From positions 682,001-746,000 of the forward strand of contig ML991772.1 in assembly GCA_010094025.1 (NCBI GenBank): DNA of 64,000 nt, read 5' to 3'. The position numbers and the translations under genes were made by a program. A model generated the notes under the pieces. The model saw only the letters and a program-made list of their open reading frames with translations. It did no database searches and had not been told where the DNA came from. This DNA comes from Viridothelium virens. Taxonomy: Eukaryota > Ascomycota > Dothideomycetes > Trypetheliales > Trypetheliaceae. Shown here piece by piece: positions 33,310 through 43,902 of this stretch; position 1 is the first letter of the stretch; every line of letters begins with the position of its first letter.

Positions 33310-33855
33310 TTAGGTCTGGTTGCCCTTGCCCTGCCTCTCTCCACTCTTTGCCCCAGTAACCGCAGACTTGGATCCATTGCTTTGTTTCCCACCATTTTGG
33401 GACTGTGAAGACTTGTGGCGCAGTAGTGGAGAAGTCGATGCGGTTTGCAAATTACCAGTGCTGCCCTGTCCATTCTTCTGCGTCTTTTTGATGGCTTCAC
33501 CAGTAGAAACAGTAGCATCAATTGGATTAACGTGAGCACGGTGCTCCTGATGCGTCTTCGGGAGCGCTGCGCTGAGGTCGTCGTAAAAGTCCCACATGCC
33601 ATTTGTGTCGAGAGGCGCCTCGATCGTCTGAGGTCCTTTGTACAGGAGTCGACCTTGTGATACGAGAGCAAGCTTCAAGTCGCGGTCGTCAACTAGACGA
33701 ATCAAGTGAAGATCTGGCCATTGATGCCAGTGCGCCCGCGCAAGACTTATAAGGTAGTAAGTCGCTATCATTATGAAAATCAGGACGGCTCGGCTACCCA
33801 TAATGAGGCCTTGAATGCCATCGGCTACCTTGAATAGCTCTGCAACACTTGTCAT
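33310..33855 (-). CDS. Small single-pass membrane protein of unknown function
   Basis: The frame runs from ATG at 33855 for 181 residues; upstream in-frame sequence to 34002 offers only a GTG. Residues about 16-45 hold a hydrophobic helix (Ala-Val-Leu-Ile-Phe-Ile-Met-Ile-Ala-Thr-Tyr-Tyr-Leu-Ile-Ser-Leu). A short globular segment (about 46-105) containing Asp-Phe-Tyr-Asp-Asp-Leu follows. The C-terminal 75 residues are Ser/Gln/Gly/Lys-rich and probably disordered. No signal for a known family is seen. Confidence 0.55.
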   Translation of the reverse strand: MTSVAELFKVADGIQGLIMGSRAVLIFIMIATYYLISLARAHWHQWPDLHLIRLVDDRDLKLALVSQGRLLYKGPQTIEAPLDTNGMWDFYDDLSAALPKTHQEHRAHVNPIDATVSTGEAIKKTQKNGQGSTGNLQTASTSPLLRHKSSQSQNGGKQSNGSKSAVTGAKSGERQGKGNQT

Positions 33856-34205
33856 GTTTGTTTGACTTGTCGGTCGATCCGATTGTAGTGGCTGGTCTAT
33901 TCGAAGGGTCTTAGGGTCTAAAGGCGAGGTAAAACGCAGTAGAGGTAGTCGGGAAGCTGCTCCAATCGTCCCTGTATTTATATTTTGATGTGATGTGCTC
34001 ACTCATTACTTGGTGACATGTTCATTAATGACACATGTTTGCTGTAACGAAACGCCTATCGTCTTCGCAATGAATATGATGTATCTTGCCAATTCACATG
34101 ATGTTACGGTATTCATAAGAAGCTCGAAGTTGCTGCAGTGAAGGCAGAAGGATCTTGCGTTCGAGAACTCAACAAAGCGGACTAGCCTTCTTGGATCAGT
34201 GAATG
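33856..34205. other. Intergenic, no gene seen
   Basis: The stretch carries the promoter of the membrane-protein gene and the 3' end of IND1. Confidence 0.45.
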
Positions 34206-35188
34206 CTAAAATTCCAATCCGTCTCTGATGTTCTTTGCCAAATGATGGAAGGCTTTGGCCCTTTCGCTGTTCGGATCAGCGACCACCGTAGGCATACCAT
34301 TATCTGCGTCGTCACAGATCTTAGCGTCTAAAGGTATATCTCCGAGTAATTCGATTCGATGCTCCTGGCATTTCTTGATGACACCGTCGAAGCCAAAAAT
34401 GTGAGTGCGCTGGGAGCAGTGCGGACACACAAAGACTGACATATTCTGGACCATACCAAGGACGGGAACTGTTACCTTTCGAAACATGTTGACTCCTTTC
34501 ATTGCGTCACGCAGAGCGATATCTTGGGGAGTAGAGATAACAATAGCACCTGAACTCACACTGGTTTAGTGACGTCTTGAACAGCTACGGTCACACTTAC
34601 CATCTAGCTTGATTTGCTGTGTTATGGTCAATTGGGTATCTCCAGTGCCAGGTGGTAAGTCGAGTACGAGGACATCCAGACCACCCCATTCCACCTCGTG
34701 CAGTAACTGCTGCAGCGCTTTCATAACCATCAGTCCCCGCCACACAACTGGTGCGTCCTCCCCGACCAAGTATCCCATTGACATGGTCTTCACTCCATAG
34801 TTGGACAATGGAAGCAATTGGTTTGCAGCCGAGAGTCGCGGTTCTCCGGATAAGTTGAAAAGCGTCGGTATCGATGGACCAAAGATGTCGGTATCCAGGA
34901 TGCCACTTCGCAGGCCTTGTCGCGCGAACGAGGTCGCAAGATTTGCAGCGATGGTTGATTTACCTACACCGCCCTTTGCTGATGAGACTGCAATGACCTT
35001 ATTTACGTTTGGAATTCTGCGTTGTTGCGGAAGGCTGCGCTGCATGCGTGGGAGCTGCGGTGGAGCGCCGGAGCGCGGCAATCCCTAGATGTCAGGTCAG
35101 AGAAGGTTTCTGGTATGAAGAAGTTTCAGACCAATGGATTTTCATGGCTCCTCAGTCTGCTCAAAGGTGAGAAGCAGCGCCTTTGCAT
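34206..35188 (-). CDS. IND1: Mitochondrial Fe-S assembly ATPase IND1 (NUBPL)
   Basis: IND1 is a Mrp/NBP35-family P-loop ATPase that delivers Fe-S clusters to respiratory complex I in the mitochondrial matrix. Exons 35188-35132, 35084-34601 and 34549-34206 join through 47- and 51-nt introns, giving 294 residues. The first exon encodes an Arg/Ser-rich presequence ending His-Glu-Asn-Pro-Leu, which continues across the intron into Gly-Leu-Pro-Arg-Ser-Gly, as in relatives. The deviant Walker A Lys-Gly-Gly-Val-Gly-Lys-Ser is at about 56-62. The switch region Asp-Thr-Asp-Ile-Phe-Gly-Pro-Ser and Asp-Leu-Pro-Pro-Gly-Thr-Gly-Asp follow. The Cys-Pro-His-Cys pair (222/225) binds the bridging cluster. It is divergent to BFR2. 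Confidence 0.93.
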
Positions 35189-35683
35189 ATTCACATGGTT
35201 GGGGGCTTGACGGAATCTAGGGTTTCGTCACAAGTCCAGGAGCTTAGAACAATTTTCAATCCCGAGAATGACCCGAGAAGAAGATGAAAGTTTTGGTAAA
35301 GCTTTAGCCTGATTACCTGGAAGATTAATTTGAACGACGTCATTGTTTATTTACTACGGCGAGGCGCAATCACCATTTGCATTGCTCTCTTATCGTAGCC
35401 CCATACAAACTTCCCACGGATATACCCAGCCCAAGAACACTCAATTTCAGAATTGAAAATTTTCGCATAAAGCTTCATCCACAGAGAGAGTCGCATGTAA
35501 TTTGACCTCGTCAACTCTTCCTCGTCATGGTGTTCCTACCGTCCGAAAATCCATCTCTTTCGAGGCCATGGCGCTGCGCGGAGGCAAAGCCGACGCGACT
35601 CCGGCCACGTCCATTTTTCCTTCAACCTACACTCACCCCACCAAAAAGTTCGCTCTTCAAGTATCGCGGCGACAAACTCCTCA
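35189..35683. promoter_or_regulatory. Bidirectional promoter, IND1 / BFR2
   Basis: These 495 bp separate the divergent start codons of IND1 and BFR2. A plus-strand frame at 35502-35687 is short and unrelated, and nothing else is seen. Confidence 0.5.
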
Positions 35684-37220
35684 ATGAGTCCAGCGAGGGT
35701 CAAGTCACTTGCAGAGCGGGTCGCTGAGCTTGACGCACCTTTTAGAGGTACTTACAATTCCAGTAGCGTACGAACAAATCGACTAATTTTGAATAGACCA
35801 TGATCCTGAGGACCAATCGTCGAGCGATAACGGCAACTCTGACATTGACGAAACGATACGTGGGGATGGGCGGGAACACTATCAAGTTGTCGAAAACAGC
35901 AAGCTTCGCGGAAAAGATGTTGCGCCATTAGGCCACCAATATGAGGGTTCAAGAGTCAGTCGAGATGTTGCATTTTACGAAGAGGAGGATGATCCATTTG
36001 CGAAGGGCTTCCAGTCGTCGTCCAGCGACGAAGAAACCTATGATGAGAGCGATGATAGAGCTAGGATAGGATACATCGATGGAACCGAAAAAGAGGACGA
36101 GGACGAGGATGAGGATGAGATGGAAGAGGAGGACGATGAAGAGGATACAGAACTGAGTGATGGGGGGGCTGCGCAGGTAGAGGATGATGATCGAGACGGC
36201 TTTCACTCCGACTCCCGCGCAGAGCTTCGGAGGATGATGAGTGAGCAGCAGAAGGCTGTTACGTCAAGCATATCCCAAGCAGCGAAGGTAGATGCAGAAA
36301 AAGGACGGGCCGTAAAACAGCAGCGCAGCACATTCAACTCTCTCCTAAACTCGCGAATACGGCTACAAAAGGCTCTAATCTCGACGAACTCTTTTGAGCT
36401 TGCCAAGAGCCCTGAGAAGGAAACACATGAGGATGATGAGGTCGTTGAAGCTGCCGAAAATGCTGCCTTTAGACTCTGGTCGTCTCTCAATAACCTCAGA
36501 GAGAACCTGCAGATCGTCCGTACAGGGGAGAAGAGGAAGCTTCGCACATTCGAGCCATCCACACCTTCGTTGGAACTTTGGAACCACATGGAGTTCCATG
36601 AGTCCAGCGCCAAATCCTATCGAGATTCCGTTCTCAACAAGTGGTCCGCCAAGACTCACACCGCCACAGCAACTTCGAATGCTCCCAGGCTGAACCCTTC
36701 CAATTCCCAAAATGAAGCGCTTGTTGATATCCTCACGTCGCATCTCATAGACAAGGACCGCCTTGTCAAACGCGCTCGCACCGCACGCTCCTGCGCCCCA
36801 TTACAAGCATCTCTCCATGCGTCCGCCAACTCCACTAACTCAGCTCAAGCCGTCTACGATGATGCAGATTTCTACTCCCTTCTCTTGAAATCCCTCCTTG
36901 AGCAGACCAGTACCGACATCGACACCTCAGCACTCGCGATTCCGAATCAATGGCAATTAGCACGGCAAGCGAAGACAAAGAAAGTCGTGGACACGAAGGC
37001 GAGCAAAGGCAGAAAGATGCGATACACGGTACACGAAAAGCTACAGAACTTTATGGCTCCGGAGGACAGGGGCTCATGGGGCGATCGGCAGCGGGATGAG
37101 TTATTTGGAGGGTTATTGGGAATGAAGGCTGTTCTTACAGAGGAGCAGCTGACAGACGAAGAAGGTCGTGATGAGAATGGTGATCTAGGAGATGAAGGCG
37201 TGATGCTGTTTGGGAGATGA
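35684..37220 (+). CDS. BFR2: Ribosome biogenesis protein BFR2 (AATF/Che-1 family)
   Basis: BFR2 acts in the nucleolar small-subunit processome. Exon 1 (35684-35747, 21 codons plus 1 nt) and exon 2 (35797-37220) give 495 residues. The N-terminus has the family start Ser-Leu-Ala-Glu-Arg-Val-Ala-Glu-Leu followed, across the 49-nt intron, by Asp-His-Asp-Pro-Glu-Asp. A conserved Arg-Glu-His-Tyr ... Ser-Lys-Leu-Arg and Ser-Arg-Val-Ser-Arg-Asp block comes next. A highly acidic stretch (about 125-170) precedes the AATF leucine-zipper region. The TRAUB domain follows (Asp-Asp-Ala-Asp-Phe-Tyr-Ser-Leu-Leu-Leu and Ser-Lys-Gly-Arg-Lys-Met-Arg-Tyr), ending near Leu-Phe-Gly-Gly-Leu-Leu-Gly. The length is typical. 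Confidence 0.93.
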
Positions 37221-37387
37221 AGAGTCATTTCGTCTGATGAAATGAAGATTGACCTAGTGTTCTGATTATACCAGTCTCGATCCGATCTGGACTGAACAGG
37301 ACCCCGACCAAGCCGGAACATATGATTCAGAGACGACAGATGCCGAACACGATACCCAGGTACTCTTCACAGTCCCTCCTCCCAACG
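37221..37387. other. Intergenic between convergent genes
   Basis: A short gap downstream of BFR2; nothing is seen. Confidence 0.4.
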
Positions 37388-37770
37388 TCACCTGATCTCA
37401 GCTTCTGAGCATGTAGACGGTCGTCTTTGTGCGAGCTGAAAATTAGCCTCGACTTCGGCAGCGTTCTGGCTGATATTAAATGTAGCAGCCAAGTATGTCG
37501 CGTATCGATGTCGGTATGCAGCAGTAATGTCTTCTATTGAGGTTCGACGCTGCGTAGGGTACGCAGGCATAGCTTTGGATGTCAACATCACATGCATGTT
37601 GTACATTGATGTGGCTCGTCTCTACCTTTTGCGGGTTGAATGAAGATAGTAGGAGGCGCCTTCATGGCTCTGGGAGCCAATTGGGCGCCTGGCAGTGTCT
37701 TGATTACTGTGGACGCAGGAGGCGGGTCCTGTGGAGGTGGGCATGCAGACTGGAAGGACTCATAGGGCAT
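37388..37770 (-). CDS. Uncertain small gene, about 109 residues
   Basis: Two minus-strand frames join in phase: exon 1 37770-37626 (ATG at 37770) and exon 2 37572-37388. The 53-nt intron has donor GTAGAG and acceptor AAAG, with a TTGAC branch-like site. Exon 1 is Pro-rich (a repeated Pro-Pro pattern and Ile-Phe-Ile-Gln-Pro). Exon 2 encodes an amphipathic-looking segment, Ser-Ile-Glu-Asp-Ile-Thr-Ala-Ala-Tyr-Arg-His-Arg-Tyr. The frame closes cleanly, but no domain is recognised and further upstream exons cannot be excluded. It could be a real lineage-specific gene or a coincidence. Confidence 0.35.
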
Positions 37771-39070
37771 CTTTGCGGAACGAATGCCAACAACGCGGTG
37801 TCCTCTTTACCCTTTTTATTCTTTGAGAGAAAAGTCTATGCGATAATAAACGATGCAGCGTGCCATTTCACGACCTTTATTCTTCATCAAACTCTTGTCG
37901 AAGAGGAGGCCTCCATGTGAAGTCAATTGTATCGGAAGTCTACTTCGAGTATAGCCGATATCGTTTTCGATAAATCCCTCAACTAGCATGCGACACTTAC
38001 CAGTAGAATTATGGCTGTGCCTTGAAAACACACCGCATCATTGTAGATTGGTCCAGCTTGGGTCATCGCCATTCCCATGACCTTCTTGAGCGGAGTCGCG
38101 TCAGACCTTCTGCAAAGGCAAGCTACGTAAGCCTTCAGGCAGGTTCGTCTTCGCTTCGGTTTCTGTACTTACTCTACCCAGCTTCAGAGCCTACTACACT
38201 TGAAACCCTTTGCATTCGGAAATGTAGATGATTCCTTGATCTTTGCTCACTCTGATCTCAACCGGTTCTTGGGTTCACTATCCCATAGCTGCACGAACTG
38301 TATGAGCGATTTTCTATTGCGGCACTGCTGTAATTGGTGCCGATCTTTTTATCTTGCAAGCGGGCCAGCCAAAAGCTGGTGACCATCAACTTCAACCCCA
38401 CATATCTCCACAACAACCACTGACATGCCATCAGCGTTCCTCTACGCTGGGAGCTATGCATGTGATGGTGGCTCAGCAGCTCGATCCGCGGTGGAGACAT
38501 GTAGCTATCAACCGAGCTCCAAACCAACGGCACTGGAGAAAATTATAACTTACCTTACGCTATTTGATCAGCGTTGGGCGAATGGCCCATGCTTCAAAGA
38601 TTGAGCGACCAGTATTTGTTCAAAGACGTCCGGGCCACACCATTCCCTTGGAGTAGTGAAAGGACGGCAGTCCATTCTCTTTGATACCGTAATGCGCTGT
38701 CCAGATGGAGCAGCGATTACATACTGAGTAACTCCTAGTTTGTTGTGGCGCATCCGTCACGATGATCCACCTGAAAGATGTTGTGATCTCAAAAATGCCG
38801 CATCGTACTCTGGAGGAGTGCCTAAGTGAGGGCGCAGTATGGCGTGTTCCATTACAAGCTCGATATCCGCCAAGTTGGGAGGAGTTTTCCTTAGCTTCGT
38901 ACGCTACTCTCCTTTCCAATGTTTCAAAAGCTGGTGTTGTGAATAAAGCAAACATTATGTATGATCGTGCTAGCCTTGTCTACCATCTCCATTAGTATTT
39001 ATATTTCTGCTTTCCCTGCGCCCATCTCTTCCTCTCCTACTTCGCTATTCTCAGCTGTTGTATCTCTATC
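37771..39070. other. Gene-poor stretch
   Basis: I see no supported gene. A 78-codon plus frame at 38762-38995 is isolated. The final part holds the promoter of the ATPase locus. Confidence 0.4.
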
Positions 39071-42000
39071 ATGCAAGAGACAAAGGATAATTCTGACCCT
39101 ACATCGAAACGGCAGACTGCTCTGACATGGGCAGATGAGCTTCAAGAGTCACATCGGCAACGGCTCTCGAGAAGATCTTCTCGTGAGTCGCTAGCCATTC
39201 GACCGGTCTCTCGCACTGCCAGTGTTGATCCGTCACTTGTTCTCCCCACCCAGTTTCGCACACAGTAAGGGATTTTCTCAATCTGGAATCTCAGAGACTG
39301 ACTTCGCACTAGCTCGTTTGACATCGACGAAAGTCGAGCGCTGGAATTTTCAAAAAATGTGCCCTCGAAACGAAAGGAACCAAGCGGTAGGCTGAGAATT
39401 GATACATCACTGGAAGTTCCGTGTTGATTGAGTAATAGATATTGCGAGTCTTGAGTGGCACAGGATAGCTATTGATGAGTTTTATCGGCGCCTGGCAACA
39501 TCTGAGAAACAAGGTCTTTCTCAAGAACAGGTCACCCACCGGTTGAAAGAATATGGACGAAATCAAATCTCTCCTCCTCCGTTACAATGGTTGCAAAAGA
39601 CATTACGTTATCTCTTTGGTGGCTTTGGATCGATCCTTTTAACTGCCTGTATCCTTGTTTTTATTGCCTGAAAACCTCTGGGAGACCCTCCCGCCGTAGC
39701 TAATCTGGCTCTGGCTATCATTATTGCCATTGTGTGGGCTGTTCAGGCTTTCTTCGCCTTTTATCAAGGTAAGGGTTGACCATAGTGTGGTGGTTTTCAA
39801 TTGACTAAGAATGGTTAGACTGGTCTAGTTCCAGAGTTGATGGCATCTATCACGAGCCTGCTTCCTGATGAGTGCATAGTTCTGCGAGACGGCCAGCAGA
39901 AAAATGTCGCCGGTCCAGAGATTATTCTCGGAGATATAATCTACATAAAGTCTGGCAATAAGCTTGCGGCGGATGTCCGGTTTATCAGCCTGACCGCGGA
40001 CGCCCAGTTCGATTGTTCTATGCTTACTGGTACTAAACTGTATGTCAACAACTACGCAAATGAGAAAGCTGACCACAAGTGGCAGGTGAAACACTGCCTC
40101 TGCGAGGTACGCTGCATTCTACAGATGACAATTACCTTGAGACAGCCTGCATAGGCCTGGCTGGTACGCACTGTACTTCAGGCAGCGGATTGGCTGTGGT
40201 CGTAGCCACTGGTGATTCTTCTGTCTTTGGTAGAGTAGGTAGCTTGCAGGACTATCTGATCAATTGACTAACAAGGTTGCAGCTTGCCAAAGAGACCAGC
40301 AGACCTAAGCCAGGGCTGACCAATTTGGAGAAAGAAATCTATTATTTCGTAGCAGCCATCGTCTCTGTTATGACCACAATGGTCGTGGTAGTCGTGATTG
40401 TCTGGTAAGTCTCCATCTAGCATTAAACCGGTCGGTCTGACGACTCCTCAAGGGCGACATGGCTACGGAAAGACCATGCGGACTGGATGGATGTCCCTGT
40501 TCTCATCGTTGACTGCGTCAGTGTTGCGGTGGCCTTTATTCCGGAGGGTCTACCAATCGCGGTAACTGCCAGACAAGCTAGTATCATCGAAAGACGTTTG
40601 GTAGATACAGGTTTTTCTAACTGCGAAGCAGCCTCACCATTGTTGCGTGCATTATGAAACAGAACAAGGTCCTTTGCAAATCACTAAAAACGGTGGAAAC
40701 TCTTGGCTCGGTCAGTACAATTTGCTCTGACAAAACTGGGACCTTGACAAAGGTAATATCTGGAAAACCGCGTATAAAGGTTAATAAATGTCTGATGATG
40801 GGTAGAACCAAATGAAGGTCACAGATTGCATGGTAGGACAAGCCAGCTTCAGCGCAGCTCAAGCAACGGAACTCATGCCTTCCTTTAAAGACAATGTGGA
40901 TACTGTCCCTCCTACGGCTGCTTTGCTCGGAGTGGCTGTGGTTGGAGCTATGTGCAATGCTGGAGAGTTTGATGCAGCAGCTACGCATTTGCCTCTCGAA
41001 GACAGAGCAATCTTTGGGGACGCTACTGATCAAGCTGTCCTCCGTTTTGCAGAAGGCTTAATTCCAGTATCTGAGACTCGTTCATCTTGGAAGGTGCTCC
41101 ACAAGATCCCGTTCAATAGCAAGAACAAATTCATGGTCCACGCCGTTCAATCCTCGTACTCGGCATTGAAACAAATTGATGATGGGTCTCCAACTGTTCA
41201 AACAATACTAATGATCAAGGGAGCACCAGATATCTTGCTTCCGCGGTGTACGAAATGCAAATCTGAGCATGGAACGAGTGTAAACCTAACGGAAGGACTG
41301 CGAAGCCAGATCGAAGAAACAAAAGACGTGTGGTCCCAGCAGGCCAAACGAGTTATCTTGCTTGCTCGCAGATCTTTTGACTCCTCAAATTCGGCAATCA
41401 GTACGAGCCTCTTTGATGAAGAAGTCCTCCGGCAGGTCGAAACTGATCTGGAGTCCGTCGGTCTTGTAGCTCTTATTGACCCACCCCGCGACGATATTCC
41501 GGAAGTTGTTAGAGTTCTCCGTAGAGCTGGTGTCAAAGTACACATGGTCACCGGAGATTTCAGACTGACTGCACAGGCAATCGCTGCTCAATGTGGCATT
41601 ATCACACAGCTAGATGACAAGGTTGACAACATCTTCACGCTTGCGCGTCCATGTTCACCTCCAATGCCTATTGTTGGAGGTGGACCCGATACGGATAAGT
41701 TCTCCACGAAATACCTCTCGACGCGTAGTCTGGTACTCAGCGGATCGGAGATGATGGTTTTGACTGATAAGCAATGGGACGAACTTTGCAAATACGATGA
41801 GATCGTTTTTGCGCGAACGACGCCAGAGCAAAAGCTGCGTATCGTAAGAGAATTACAAGCGCGGGGAGAAACGGTAGGAAGTATGTTGCAAAGTACATCT
41901 AGAGAGATTCCAGAGCTGACGAATTTAAGTGACCGGTGATGGTGTCAATGACGCTCCCTCACTGAAACGATCCGATGTGGGAATTACTATGAGCTCTGGC

Positions 42001-43292
42001 TCTGACATCGCCATTGAAGCCGCAGATATGGTCCTTTTGGAATCCTTCTCTGCCATCGTCGAGGCCGTTAAGTATGGTCGTGTTGTCTTTGGTAAGTCTC
42101 GTTTCGATCATGTAAAAGGGACAACATCGCTTTGCTTCGCGAGGGTCTTCTCATGCACGGGATGGATACTGACCAGTCATAAGATAATCTCAAGAAGACG
42201 ATTTGTTACCTCTTGCCCGCCGGCTCCTTCTCTGAATTCTGGCCGATCATGACGAGCGCCCTGTTTGGACTTCCCCAGATTTTATCATCCTTCTTGATGA
42301 TCGTTATATGCTGCTTCACGGATTGCGCCGCTGCTACCGCGATTGCCTACGAGAAACCTGAGGCAGATGTTCTCCTGCTTCGTCCTCGGAATCCCAAACG
42401 CGACCACCTGGTGAACTGGAAACTAATCTTGCAATCCTACGGCTTCATCGGTATGCTCGAAACCGTTTGATCGTTTGCCATGAGTTATTGGTATGCGCAG
42501 CGCCAAGGCCTCAATTTTAGTGACCTATGGTTTGGGTTCGGGACTGTTCCGAGCGACATGACTCAAGATCAATTCAGCGCGATTCTCAACACAGCTTCGT
42601 CGGTCTATTTCGTCAATCTTGTGGTAATGTAAGTGCCTGACAAATTCCACCAAGACGTGACAGACTGTGTCGGTCAGCGAGCACGCCCCAGCGCTCGAGG
42701 GAACCCCTGCTCAAAGGGAGTTCAATAAGAATCATCTCACTTCATCTACAGCTCTTCCTCCAACTCTCCCTTACTGCTCCGCCTCTATCCGTGTTCCCTG
42801 CAGTCCTTGTTGAACGCTAATGTTTCCGAACTCTTCGCTGGGTGGCCCTCGAACCTGCGGAGGTAAATATATTGGGAACCTCCTCAGTCTCTTCAGCCTC
42901 GGAAGTGTTCGCCAGCCCACAAATTCTGTCACTTATCATTGTTCCAAGAACCCAGAGGCAAGCAAGATGGTCAAGCTAATCGTGACGATAGGCAATGGTT
43001 CAACCTCATGGCTGTGCGCACGCGTCGTCTTTCGATAGTCTCCCAACCGCCGTTCTTCCGTCACTCGACACAGAACTTGTATCTCCTTCCTGCAATTGCT
43101 TTTGCAGTCGTTATCGCAATCTTCTTCATGTACATCCACAAGTTTCAATCCGTGCTCGGGACATCTCCGGTTCCTGTCGAATATTGGTTTCTACCGATGA
43201 GCTTTGGCATGGGTATACTATTGCTTGATGAAGGGAGGAAACTCATGGTCCGGAGGAAACCAAAGAGGTTGGTAGCAAGATTTGCTTGGTGA
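39071..43292 (+). pseudogene. Type IIC P-type ATPase (Na+/K+-ATPase-like), probably a pseudogene
   Basis: Thirteen exon-like blocks can be placed along the full length of a fungal cation-pumping P-type ATPase. These include 39071-39264, 39313-39386, 39439-39768, 39819-40029, 40086-40234, 40283-40404, 40453-40572, 40632-40752, 40806-41880, 41930-42091, 42184-42628 and 42992-43292. Conserved functional motifs are still legible: Thr-Gly-Glu-Thr across an intron, Pro-Glu-Gly-Leu-Pro in TM4, the phosphorylated Asp-Lys-Thr-Gly-Thr, Lys-Gly-Ala-Pro-Asp, Thr-Gly-Asp-Gly-Val-Asn-Asp-Ala-Pro and a normal C-terminus. Four lesions argue against function. They are an in-frame TGA at 39669 where relatives have Trp, a 1-nt insertion near 39837, an intron (40573-40631) beginning AC instead of GT, and a second TGA at 42468. 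Sequencing error cannot be excluded. Ion specificity is unknown. Confidence 0.85.
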
Positions 43293-43902
43293 CACGACGT
43301 GGGTGAAGTCAGACGGAAGGCCAGGTTTTTTGATTCAACCGTTAGGCAAGCCATTCGCAAGTCTGGCTGCTAGCCTTTAGAAATTGTGTAGATATAGCTC
43401 CTTTTATACGACGTATTTGGATAGTGCACGATACGAATACTAGAAACGAGCCCAAGAAAGAGTGAATGTAGTAGTAAACCTGGACCTGCTCACATTCCGG
43501 GTCTCTTCTCCCTGGGGGGGACCTGTCTTAAAAAAACTCATCTATTGAACTTCCTGCATAAAGCATAGTTGTAATGTGCACATAGTCTGTGAATCATACA
43601 AAATCTGATAACGCAAGTGCCTCATAGAACAGAGAGGCAGGAAGGAGTCGAAGGACCCTGGCATCCCTCTTGTGTCTCAATGCCTCTATCAACGCCATCA
43701 CTAGCCGCAATGGGAAAAAGTATTTAAGGCGGGGAGGTGATCAGCTCCAATGCACACTCCGAGCGCGTTCTTTTTCTTTTGGACTCGACAATAACTCCCT
43801 TCAGGCGCTTAATTACCTGTCGTTCACTTCGAGATTGGTATTGTTCCATTCATTTTTTGGATATTCAGTCGAATCCAACATCGAGTACATTGGACATCCA
43901 AA
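43293..43902. other. Intergenic, no gene seen
   Basis: This stretch carries the downstream flank of the ATPase pseudogene and the promoter and leader of the RGG-protein gene. Confidence 0.5.
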
